Shown here: positions 9,611-19,294 of the stretch, one piece after another
How positions within the stretch are numbered: position 1 is the stretch's first letter
Layout of the letters: each line of letters starts with the position of its first letter
NCBI GenBank assembly: GCA_037501455.1
Contig: CM074864.1
Span: forward strand, 31,832,001 to 31,896,000
DNA from: Lantana camara
Taxonomy: Eukaryota > Streptophyta > Magnoliopsida > Lamiales > Verbenaceae
Direction of reading: 5' to 3'
DNA length: 64,000 bases
Position numbers and translations under genes: made by a program
Notes under the pieces: generated by a model
The model's database searches: none
Told to the model about the DNA's origin: nothing
Seen by the model: the letters and a program-made list of their open reading frames with translations, nothing else

Positions 9611-12502
9611 TCAAGCGGCAACAGTAACATCTTCCTCTAGATTCACCACCTCGTGCTGAGCAGGGGCAACAGGCTCTTGTGCTTGTGGGACAGGCACGAT
9701 CAGGTCTTGAGCATTGGAAGGAGGGGGAACTGATGGCTCAGTGTCCTCAACCGCTGGAGCGGGAGTATTCTCACTGACGTGGACGGAAAGGCCATCGACC
9801 GTTGGCGCTTGGGGCTTATTCTCTTGAGGGCCTTCGAGGGTTGGAATGACATCATTAGCCCCGTCGTTTTGTTCCATGGGATGCGCCTCTTCCACCGGAT
9901 GAGCGGCCATATATTCGTCCTGAAGAAGTTCAACTATAAAGTTGTACTCCGCTCAGCTAAGTTAGCCTCATGATCTTCTTTTATGTCCTCCTCTTCCTCA
10001 CAGCGCTCATTGAATCTCATCCCCATGTCAGAACGCCTACGAGCGGAAGCATCCGCCAAGCCCTTGTGGATCAACTGCTCAATAGCCAGATTAGAGATGT
10101 TTTGAGCCTCGTCGAAACAGTGGAGCGAGGCTGCAAAGCTAAAAGCTTTGGAATGATAGAACTTAATGATTGCCTCCTTGTTGGCCTTCTCAATGCGCTC
10201 GGGGAGTTGCATCATTGCGTTCGGATATTTCTTCTCAGCCGCATTGGACTTGGTGACCCACCCATTCCGGTCATCCATCAGCTTCTTATGGTTCTCCTGG
10301 AGGGTATTGTGATCCGAGTGCCATTTCCTACGAGCAGCCTCCAATTTTTTGAAATCCTCCTGGAGTTTCTTCATGTCCGCCTCCAGCTTTTTATGCTCAG
10401 TCTCGAGGGAGAGGAACTTGGCCTTCTCCACATCCAGTTCCTCTTGAATCTGAGCTGGGTCATTCAAGCGCGCCATCTTGTTATACTTAGCCTTGCGCTC
10501 GGAGTAGACAGTGGCCCGTATTTGAAGATTCTTGGCCCTTGGAAGTACTTGCTGCATTTGTCAATATAATGAAGAGATGTCATACTGAGTAATTTTGGAG
10601 GAAGGTAAGGAGATATTGGAAACCAAAGGAAGAAATAAACGAGGACTTACCGAAATAAGGGCGTGGACCATATCCCAGCCACTTTCTCGGAGTTCTGGGA
10701 AAACAGCGTCTGGTGGTCACCCGTAAACTGCACTCTCTCATAGAACCCTTCAGTGATGGTCCACGAGGGGGGACGCTCGGACAAAAGGATGGGGCCCTCA
10801 TTAGGAAGGCACTCGAAGTGCCTGTACCCCATGTGGTCGAAGCTCCATAAACGTTCTTCCTCAGAGGAGGAAGTTTCTCCGTCTCCGTGCGTCCCCTCGG
10901 CCACTTGTTTACCCTTACCCGTTATAGGGATAGCATCGGGCATCCTCTTCCTTTTTCTGGAAGTTTGGGCACCATCCCATTGGCGCTCCCGGATGACCAC
11001 ATTCGTGTGTGGCCTTGTTGCTTCTGTGGTAGGAGGAATGGCTTCTCTCGGGACGATGGTGTCAACCGGCCTGGGAATGATCTTTGTTTTAGTGTTGGCC
11101 GCTCGATTTTCTCTGCGGCCTCTGGGTTGCTGGGCAGTACTCGAACTTTCCCCTTGATAGCCCCTTCGACCAGCCCCTCGGCCTCGAGGGTTCGGCAGGT
11201 TGCCTTGTTGCTGACGTTCTTGGCGGTTACGTACGTTGACGAAGTTGGCAGCGTTGCGCATGTTTCCTCCTGCCATTATCATATTTGCTCCTGGAGAATG
11301 AAAAAAGACAAGGGTTAAGCTATTCGTATAAAATTCACAAGATACAAGTGCATTTATGAAGTTAGTAACCCTATCTAGTGTTGGTGCCCTAAAATCTAAC
11401 CATCTCTCTCTAAGTTTCGAGCGGGAGGATTGTCGAGAAAATAAGGGTTATTTGTGAGCCCACACAGGAACATAACCTCCTCATCATCAATAAGATCCTT
11501 TGCTTGTATCAGCCAGCCCTCGTCCCTCAGGGCACCCGCCAAATCTTCAGCCCAGTTTTCAGGGAAAGTGGACTCCAAACGATGCCTCACAAGGGGACCC
11601 TCCGCATGCGAGACCCACTCTCGTAGGACCCAAAAATCTTCATCTTGAGGAGCCCTCACAAAGAAGAACTTTTCCTTCCACTCCACTCCGTAAGTAGACG
11701 AGGGTGAATTGATCAACTTCAGGCCGGACTTCGCTTGAATATAAAAGAAACCGGCCCTCGGAGACGAGCGAGGTGATCTGGCTATTTGGAATAGAGCATT
11801 GAAATTGCGCATGGAGGGCTGGTTTCTGGTGCACTTCATGAGGATGATGAAAGTGGTTATGAGCGCCAGGCCATTGGGGACGATCTGTGAGGGACTAAGA
11901 TTGAGGTCATTGAGTATGTTGGCCATGGGGATAGGGATGGGGAATCTCAAACCGCCAAATGCCACGGAATCCATAAAAACAGCCATCTCTCCGGGTGGGG
12001 GGTTGTTAGCCCGCTCGTGAGGAGCTGGGATTCTCCAGCTGAAGCGCTCGTCCCAGAATATTGGGGCCATCATAGAGGTTATCTCCCCCAAGGTAATAGT
12101 GCTTGGAGTCTCCTCGGGGGGCCTCTCAGTGGCCTGCATGCCAGAGCCCTTGCCCTTGGTTTCCTTGGCCTCATTGGACTTCTTCTTACGCTTGGCCGGA
12201 GGGTGTTCTGAGGGTCCCGTGGCCTCCTCCTCGAGGCCTGGCGGCGGCAGGCCTACGGTTACTGTATGGCGATGAGGGTGAGTTCCGCTCTCTGTTATCG
12301 GCAGAATCTCCCCTTGTCTCTCTGCCTCAATCACCATATCCATCTCTTCAAAAAGGTGTTTAACACCCCCTGGATTCCTTTCCTCCATGGCGGAAACCAC
12401 CGCGTCTAAATCCTCATCCCTTGGAGAGTTAGAAGGGGACGATCTTTGAGTGGCCCTCTCATCTACTTCACAGGTAAATTCCTCAGCGTGATCTCTGGCC
12501 AT
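9611..12502 (-). CDS. Antisense ORF of Tat-like element, PF04195-type ('putative gypsy-type transposon') protein
   Basis: Spliced reading in four pieces. Exon 1 is 12502-11401: an acidic, low-complexity N-terminus, a basic PPAKRKKK patch (~100), then a conserved domain at about residues 165-300 (VAFGGLRFPIPIPMANIL, SPSQIVPN, EKFFFV). Intron 1 is 11400-11291 (GT...AG, in frame). Exon 2 is 11290-10651, Arg/Gly-rich. Intron 2 is 10650-10552 (GTAAGT donor); its junction is out of phase by one base, so a one-base loss or a mis-set junction is likely. Exon 3 (10551 on) is a Lys/Glu coiled coil (~40-130). Near 9955-9965 a one-base frameshift passes into the final acidic, Pro-rich ~115 residues ending at 9611. 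Total about 880 residues. The function of this family is unknown to me. Frame preservation over most of its length suggests recent decay; as it stands it probably gives no full product. Confidence 0.7.
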
Positions 12503-12763
12503 GGTTTTTAGAGTTCAAAGGAGTTTGTGGGAGGTTCTGAGGATTTGGAAACTTGGGGAAGCTAATGAAGTTTTGGGAAGATTGGTCCTATTACACTAGG
12601 GTTAGCAGGAAGAAGTTAGAAAGAAGGAGAAGATTAGTAACGGTGAAAAGGTTCTTGAGATTTCTTGTTGTTGGGAATTTCTCCACAGATTGCTTTGGAG
12701 GTCTAAAAATGTGTTCTGAAAGTTTTGAATGCGCAAAGGTTTAGAATGATTTGGGATCCCCTA

Positions 12764-12769
12764 CTTATA
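12764..12769 (-). promoter_or_regulatory. TATA box for the antisense ORF
   Basis: Minus-strand TATAAG within CCTATAAGTAGGGG, 262 bp upstream of the ATG at 12502. Position and context fit a plant core promoter that fires back from the element's 3' end. Confidence 0.5.
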
Positions 12770-13077
12770 GGCGAAAAGGTTGGTACGTTTCTGACATTCA
12801 ATTTCAAAAAGGCAATCATTTCCCGCTTTGGAACCACCCACTTTGGTGAAACGCCGCCCACTTTCCGAGATTCACGCGCCGTTTCCTTGAGAATCGCCCC
12901 TACTCACACATTAGCATTTAATGTTGGTCCCCACCAGCAGTCATTCGAAATGACTTCCATTTAATTCCTTGTTAGAAGAGGATTTCACAACACGCGAAGT
13001 CCTTAAAACGAGCGTCCCCCTCGAAGCGTTGAGAAGACTAAAATTCTACATCCCTTATTACTAAGGATTACAGAATT

Positions 13078-13088
13078 GGGGGGCAAAA
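13078..13088 (+). other. Polypurine tract of Tat-like element
   Basis: GGGGGGCAAAA directly before the 3' LTR; such a tract primes plus-strand DNA synthesis. The G6-plus-A run is on the plus strand, which fixes the element's orientation. Confidence 0.65.
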
Positions 13089-13941
13089 TGATGGGGTCAA
13101 GATCCGCTTGGCCCACTTTTTGACAGGTGGCGCCATCAGCAACTAGCACACGGCCTCATGATTCCCAAAACAAGTCTCCTACGAGCATCCTCTCCCTCGA
13201 AGTACTGAGACCGTAAGTGACATGTGTCATCGTGGCCACGAGACGCGTGGTTGTCATAGGCGTTCTCCAACGAGAGCTCCTAAGCGAGACCCCAGTTCAC
13301 CAGGGGAGTCACCCACGAGCGGTCACTCCCCTCGTATGTGCTTCTGTATGCAAGCGAACCAAGGGACCAAGCTCCCCCTCCTCTCATCGCCTTGGCCTGG
13401 ATCGACCCTCGGTCTGCTGGTCTATCAGATTCATGATTAAGACAAGTACGCTAATGGCCCTCGCTACCAACCCAAAACGGGCTCTCTAACACCCCGTACG
13501 TGTCCGCGCACCTACCACTTTTGCCCGCACCACCTTTTACACCAGCTTTTGCAGGAGTTTCGTCCTAGGTTTCTCCTCATTGCGCCATATGTGAAGGCGA
13601 CATTAGGGCAGGACCACAATGGGACAAATTACCAAAGGGTCCCTGACCCTCAACTATAAATACTGGACTTCATCTCCTTCCCTGTAAGCAATCACTCATC
13701 ACTGAAGTTCTTACTTTCTTCATTTTTCACCTCTTTCAGATCATCATCTGATTTGAACGTCGGGGAGCCAAACTGGGAATCACCCCCTAGTTCCCCCAGC
13801 TTGGCCGTCTGACCTCTGTTTCTTTGGTGTTTGTCCTTGCAGGTTGAACCCTCCATCTTTTCCGGTGGTCATCATCGAGTTTCCCTACCTTAAACAAATT
13901 CAAAAGTGATTGGACTCTGTACCCCATATTGAGACCCATCA
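13089..13941 (+). mobile_element. 3' LTR of Tat-like element
   Basis: 853 bp, beginning TGATGGGGTC and ending GACCCATCA (inverted termini). A TATA box lies at 13655. It is followed by CACCA, one half of the target duplication in element C; the left half is lost with the element's 5' part. Small plus-strand ORFs at 13217-13489 are not credible genes. Confidence 0.75.
13655..13662 (+). promoter_or_regulatory. LTR TATA box
   Basis: CTATAAATAC in the Tat-like LTR, about 566 bp from its start, a usual place for the U3 promoter; transcription would start ~30 bp downstream. Confidence 0.6.
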
Positions 13942-15778
13942 CACCAAATCCTAAGAAAGTAACCACGAATTGCATAACAATTTCATACATAAATGCATAT
14001 TGACATATTTCACATCAATCCCAACAATTAGCATATTTTAACAATTCATTCAAATTAAATTCATCATAACCTTTCAGAATTTAATTATTAGGAGTCACAT
14101 CATCATACGAATAATTTAGATTCTTAAATTGCATTAATATCCCTTAAACAAGAATTATTCTCAACTAATTTGGCACGAAAACGGAACAAATAAATACAAT
14201 AATTCAAGAATCAAACTTCATATATTATAACAAATTTTCGAAAGTCATACAATTCAGAATTCCCAATTTATTACACATAAATGATCAATTCCATAATTAC
14301 AACAATTATCGGATAAAATATAACAACTTCAAAAATTCATATAAAATCAACCGGACATCCGATTGACGAACGGTAAGCGGCATTGGACTCACCACAACAA
14401 AACGGACCTACTGTCCGAAAGTCACCGAAATGCCGCCGCCAAAGCCGACCGAACAGCCACCGGACGCCACAGGAACACCGCCTCCAGTGGTCGGAAAAAT
14501 CCCCGAAAGCACAAAAACGTGCGCCTCGGCCTGCTCGCTAAAAGCCCTCAACCAATTTCAGAAAAAACCAAACACACCGGATTTGGTTGATGAAAAACCG
14601 AACTAAATGCCTAGAACTAAAACTAAAATTAAATGCAAACCATAAAACGAAAACGAAATCTGAACGTAACGAGGCCTTCAAAGCCCCTAGCCAAACGCCG
14701 GAAAAATGGGCCGTCGGTTCACAGTCGGTCCGCCACCGGTCCGCCGCCAATGCCCGGTTCTCGAGTCGAGGCCAATGTGAAAAGGTCGTCCTCCACCCAT
14801 TGATCATCTTTTGTAATGGGACCACCACCGAAACCAGTCGAAAAATGGGCCCCAACCACCACTAAAACCAGTCGAAAAATGGCCCCCAACCGCCACCAAA
14901 GTCCCGCCGCTACCTCGGCGCCGGTTCAGCCACCTCTGGCCGTCGTTGGCCCAAAGTAATGCCAGAAATGGAATCAGGAGGCCGAAAAAGGTAAAGAACC
15001 GGCCCCTCTCACAGGAAAGGATCACCGGAACATAAAGGAACTGCGCGCTACAGTGCACATGGCGCCGGGGCGTGAATTCAGATGGCGCGTGTGCCGCCAT
15101 CCGGCCACCGTTGGCCACGCCGCTAGAACTGGAGTTGCGTCAGGAGGTCTTCTAGCAATGGATGGGGCGCGTGTCTGAGAAAAGCTGCCGGAGACCGCCG
15201 CAAACGGGTGGCGAAATGGTGGGCGTAAATCCTACCACCTGAACCTTGCTGTAGTGCCACCACCACTGGGTTTCAGGACCTGATTCTAGTACCATCGTGA
15301 CGGGCTCGTCGAGCTGATCAATTTCCACTACTCACACATCGAAAACCACTGAGAAACGAGCGAGAACGGGTTTGTGCGTGTTTCTAGTGTGTATGGGAGG
15401 TGTGAGACGCGGGAGAAACGGCTGAGAGGAGAGAGAGAGAGCTGGGCTGATTTGGACGAAATACGAGGATTTGGGGTATTATATCTCGGGTCCTCATACG
15501 CAAAAATTGTCGGAAGAAGGGGTTAACGACGTCAGAATTGGGAAAACTCAGAGTCTACGGACCCGTCTCGATGCCCCGAACGCGTTGAAAGGGTCCAAGG
15601 GGTCGAAACCTTGATCGAACGAGAAATGACCAAAAAACCCCTAAAAGAAGAAAATTACAAAAAGGCCGCTAAACTCTAAAAGAGTTCAAAATAGGGCCAC
15701 GCAACGCACAAAATCACAGAGCACATAAAAAGGTTAGAACGTGGCGTACCTTATTCGTCGGATGAGTGGGGTGTCACA
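13942..15778 (-). mobile_element. Element C, left (3') LTR, truncated by Tat insertion
   Basis: Matches 40404-42211 of C's right LTR almost base for base and ends GGGGTGTCACA at 15778, next to C's PPT. The first half of the LTR (equivalent to 18087-19294 plus 39381-40403) is missing, because the Tat-like element inserted here and everything to its left was later lost. It contains the GC-rich stretch (14650-15300) typical of this LTR type. Confidence 0.8.
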
Positions 15779-15791
15779 ATCTCCCCCCCTT
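15779..15791 (-). other. Polypurine tract of element C
   Basis: Reverse complement reads AAGGGGGGGAGAT directly against the 3' LTR. The same tract is present in A (29258 on) and a variant in G (57258 on). Confidence 0.75.
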
Positions 15792-16065
15792 CAGAGAACC
15801 TGGTCCCCAGGTTCGAGTGCTGAGTTAGACGACTTCGATCACTTCAACACTGCCAAAAACCTTGTTCCAAGGGATGTTCGTGGCTCGGATCCCCATTCGA
15901 GTGTCCATGCCGTTGAGGTGTGCATATGGACCCAATCACTGGTTGTTCAATCTCCCTCGATTCCTCCTCAAAGTAGATGACTAGGGTTGCACACGATCTT
16001 GAAGCAATTGGTTACTTCCACTTGCAAACCTCAAAAGGGCCAACGAAAAGCGCGAAACAAGCACA
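15792..16065 (-). other. Element C internal 3' segment
   Basis: Non-coding sequence between the PPT and the hairpin array. It begins with an AGAACCTGG...CCAGGTTC inverted repeat near 15795, also seen beside the PPT of A and G in a related form. No frame survives. Confidence 0.5.
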
Positions 16066-16443
16066 AAGAGAAAATCCCATCTCTCAGCACACAAAAGAGA
16101 AAGAGAGAGCCCTGTCTCCCAAGCACATAACCGAGAGAACCCCATCTCTCAAACACCAAATTGAGAGAATGTCATTTCTCAAGCACACATCGAGAGAACC
16201 CCGTCTCTCAACCTAAGTCTGGCAGACTCGACATCTCCCAAACACCCTAGTTTGAGAAAATCCAGCATTTCTCAATCCCCTAGATTCGAGAGAATCCAGC
16301 ATCTCCCAAACATCTAACCTAAGAGAATCCAACATCTCTTACTCACATAAATTAGAAAGAATCCAACATCTTTCTATCACATAAATAGAGAGAATCCCAA
16401 ATCTCTCTTAACACGTAAATAGAGAGAAGTCAAAAACTCTCTA
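16066..16443 (-). repeat. Tandem array of covarying hairpins in element C
   Basis: About a dozen units of 30-38 bp, each an inverted repeat with a short loop (often AATCC(A/C)(A/G)CA-like) and an AACACATAA-like spacer. Clear stems: GAGAGA/TCTCTC (16133 with 16145; 16192 with 16204), TTGAGA/TCTCAA (16161 with 16177), TTGAGAAA/TTTCTCAA (16252 with 16268), AAGAGA/TCTCTT (16321 with 16335), TAGAAAGA/TCTTTCTA (16353 with 16369), AGAGAGA/TCTCTCT (16387 with 16402), TAGAGAG/CTCTCTA (16420 with 16437). Arms differ between units but stay complementary. In the element's own sense the array lies in the 3' untranslated part, ~290 bp before the PPT end. Confidence 0.85.
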
Positions 16444-16999
16444 GCACACAAGTTCACTTACTCAGCATTCACACAAACATATATCAGAGTAACATTGGAT
16501 GCCAAAGATGTGATGCATCTTTAGTGTACCTTTACACAACTGATATCGGTGTCCCTAGAGCATAGACTCATCATCCATGCTCAACTCAAGGGGGATATTG
16601 CGTTAGAATCCCTATAAGATAAATTACAATATGTATGTAGGTGCATGAAGGGTTAGTGAGCAATTAAGAAATTTTTAAAACATATACGGGCAACTAATTC
16701 ACATAATGCAATTATAAAATCCACAACAATCAACACATATTACACTTTGATATTTAGATCATATAATAACAAGGATTACTAGAATAACGATGCATGCATG
16801 CTCGTACCATAAATGTTTAGCGTACCGTTCACCGTAGCAACAGAGTCAAAGTTCGAATTTTATGGGGTGGCACATGTCCTAGTCCGTAGTGAGCCAGAAT
16901 CCTGACCTCTGATTCATAACTGCAGTGCTTCTCAAATTCTTAAGTGTTCGCTTGGCCTTATTTGGTCGATACTGCTTTGGCGTGCCATCTTGAATTGAG
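16444..16999 (-). other. Element C internal segment with intron-like signals
   Basis: No frame. On the minus strand it carries CGGTGAACGGTACGCTAA (near 16815-16835), resembling a splice donor and also present in B, F and G; an acceptor-like TTATCTTATAG near 16612; and a second donor-like AAAGGTACACTAAAG near 16525. It may be the remains of one or two introns downstream of the Argonaute fragment. Confidence 0.4.
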
Positions 17000-17600
17000 G
17001 CCCAATAATCAGCACTTGGTTGAATTGACTTTCACTGACGCCTTCATGGTTATGATAACCGATCCAGTTTTGCTAACCAGCACTGATAGATGTCCTCTAG
17101 AAGTTTTTCCATAATTCCCTCATCTTCAGTATCTGAGGCATGTTTGCATAGTAAATCGATCATTTCAACTTTTGTAGATTGCGTTCGTAGGCATGCCCCA
17201 AAACACGAGATTGACACTCATTGTCTCGAGTTAACATTAATGGCAATTAAGGAGACATCCGATTGTCTAGGCGAGCCATGAGAAATATCTGTGCGAAGAA
17301 TCAAAGTTGGAACCATAGACACCATCGGAAGTGAAGGAGAACCCTCGTTAATTGACCAGAAACCCAACTCACCAAACGTTACATTAATCTTCAATAGGAG
17401 ATTTTTCAAGTACTGATCGTTGCCTCGCGTGGCGCCAAACATTAAGGGACAATTCCAAACCCGAACAAATTCGTACGCTTTCGTAGCTATTCCCCATCTG
17501 TCTACCAACTTCTATCAAATCATTTATGAGGCTACGAGCATCGCATCGTGCAGAGAAGTTTACCACAACCCAACGTTCTATCTTACATGCTTTCACCTTA
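17000..17600 (-). pseudogene. Captured AGO4-clade Argonaute fragment (MID end and Piwi) in element C
   Basis: Three successive frames match an AGO4/6/9-type Argonaute in order. First, ~17596-17500: KIERWVVVNFSARCDARSL, the signature of the AGO4 clade. Second, 17508-17060: NDQYLKNLLLKIN, PTLILRTDISHGSPRQSDV (first catalytic Asp within DISHGSP), a TGA at 17218-17220 where Trp is expected, then RTQSTKVEMIDLL and SDTEDEGIMEKLLEDIY. Third, ~17045-17005: GVSESQFNQVL, preceded by HE where family members have RD. About 80-100 residues between the first two blocks are gone, and the C-terminal His region is absent. Orientation is the same as element C. No intron interrupts the Piwi blocks, which suggests capture from RNA (inference). 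AGO4-clade proteins bind 24-nt siRNAs and direct DNA methylation; this copy cannot encode one. Confidence 0.8.
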
Positions 17601-18066
17601 TATCTTGAAGCTATTAGCTCGATCGTATATTTCTTGCCAACCCCTATTCAGATTCCGAAGTGGCTTCAACTAAACAACACTCGGTGGCACAAGTAAAGAA
17701 GACACCTAAAAATAGAACCACGAAACTCTTCCCCTAAATTAGCATCGAGTCCTTGTTGAATTCTGTAAAGATCCATTTATCTTCAATTCGTTGAAAGTAG
17801 TCAAACCTGCCAAATTTGAATCCTACAATTCATAATTTAAACGGATATCTATGCATGCCAGTTAGTATGTGGATATGTCAAGTAATTAAAATAAATAAGA
17901 GCACCTAGTTAATGCAGATGCAGCACATAATTTACAAGAATTTAAAACACATAAGTTAAGAAATTGCAAATATTCCAATACAATGCACACATTGACAATT
18001 AGTTCCTATACCGTGCGACCTATACTCGACACAACACGACCCAAAGCACCGGTTCTGAACCTGATA
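17601..18066 (-). other. Element C internal 5' segment
   Basis: Between the PBS and the Argonaute fragment, where gag would be expected; only short open stretches, none of which I can assign. It holds the GCTAGACAGGCC-type leader area and AT-rich sequence. Confidence 0.4.
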
Positions 18067-18078
18067 GCCCTCATACCA
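18067..18078 (-). other. Decayed primer-binding site of element C
   Basis: Reverse complement TGGTATGAGGGC differs at two positions from TGGTATCAGAGC (initiator tRNA-Met 3' end). It lies 8 bp inside the 5' LTR, the same spacing as in A, B and G. Confidence 0.7.
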
Positions 18079-18086
18079 CTTTAAGA

Positions 18087-19294
18087 TGTAGCGCCCGTAA
18101 GGCTGGGCCACCACATCCCCCGCACTAAAGCCCAATCCGTATACGAAATGGGAAATCCACACACGAACCAAGCAGTAGCGAACGGGGTGACAGACAAGAC
18201 ATTGTCTAAGCTAGGCGGTACCTAAACCCTGTACAACAGATAAAACAGAAACTGAAAGTGGAAGCAAAATAAAGAATACGAATTTTCAAAAACTTTAAAT
18301 CATCAAACATATCAATTCAAGCAGTAGTAGCTACACGGGTTCAACTGGTCCTAGAAGCCTGTCCCGAAATAATCACAGTAAAGACGGGGTCAACTAATCC
18401 AAGAACCTGTCCTAACCTATCCCGAATTCCATACATACAATCAATAAGCTTACATCTGTACAGAGTATATGCATTTACAAATTACACACATAACTGGAAC
18501 AGAAACTTAACAAACTTAACAAGAGACACTGACTCGACAGATACGACACACCGCTGCCTAGCTCGAACTCGAAATGGGAAATCCATACACGAACCAAGCA
18601 GTAGCGAACGGGGTGACAGACAAGACATTGTCTAAGCTAGGCGGTACCTAAACCCTGTACAACAGATAAAACAGAAACTGAAAGTGGAAGCAAAGTAAAG
18701 AATACGAATTTTCAAAAACTTTAAATCATCAAACATATCAATTCAAGCAGTAGTAGCTACAAGGGTTCAACTGGTCCTAGAAGCCTGTCCCGAAATAATT
18801 ACAGTAAAGACGGGGTCAACTAATCCAAGAACCTGTCCTAACCTATCCCGAATTCCATACATACAATCAATAAGCTTACATCTGTACAGAGTATATGCAT
18901 TTTCAAATTACACACATAACTGGAACAGAAACTTAACAAACTTAACAAGAGACACTGACTCGACAGATACGACACACCGCCGCCTAGCTCGAACTCCAAA
19001 GACCTACACCTACAAACTAAAAACATAGGTGGGGTGAGGAACAATCCACTGACTGAGTGAGAGGGCTGAACTCACACACACTATATATAATAAGGAGCAG
19101 AGCATGTATCAAAATAAAGACTATGAAGTGGGAGTAGGGTTTTGGTAGGTTTTGCATACCAAAACCATTTTCAGATCAAACTTATACATAACTTATCTTA
19201 TTCGAAACTTAATGAACTTAGCATAATCATATCATATCGAAAGTGAAAGCTCCTAAACCATTTCATAAGCAACATAACAGATTATATCTAATAC
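18087..19294 (-). mobile_element. Element C, right (5') LTR, part 1
   Basis: Starts TGTAGCGCCCGTAAGG at 18087 and is cut at 19294 by element B (target duplication AATAC at 19290-19294 and 39376-39380). It continues at 39381. It contains a 426-bp tandem duplication. Confidence 0.85.
18144..18995. repeat. 426-bp tandem duplication in the C LTR
   Basis: 18144-18569 and 18570-18995 are near-identical copies, each running from CGAAATGGGAAATCCA to the CTAGCTCGAACT block. Only a few base differences are visible, so it is recent relative to the LTR. Other LTRs of this type have one copy. Confidence 0.85.

Larger units (their letters stand above)
9378..13941 (+). mobile_element. Tat-like Ty3/gypsy element, 3' portion with antisense ORF
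   Basis: The 3' LTR (13089-13941) and its PPT (13078-13088) place the element on the plus strand, yet the only long ORFs, spanning 9611-12502, are on the minus strand. An extra antisense ORF of the PF04195 type between pol and the 3' LTR is a known feature of some Tat-lineage Ty3/gypsy elements, and that is how I read this. Gag, pol and the 5' LTR are missing; the left edge meets copia sequence at ~9378. The right edge is a clean insertion into the left LTR of element C: the C sequence resumes at 13942 with CACCAAATCC, as in the uninterrupted copy near 40404. Confidence 0.65.

Noticed and set aside
9970..10569. 199-codon plus-strand ORF
   Set aside because: Antisense shadow of the Lys/Glu coiled-coil exon 3 of the Tat antisense ORF.
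13217..13489. Overlapping plus-strand ORFs
   Set aside because: Inside the U3 part of the Tat-like LTR, upstream of its promoter; no recognisable domain.
16066..16443. CRISPR-like regularly spaced repeats
   Set aside because: Spacers are themselves repeated (AACACATAA-like), the context is a plant retrotransposon and there are no cas genes; it is a tandem hairpin array.
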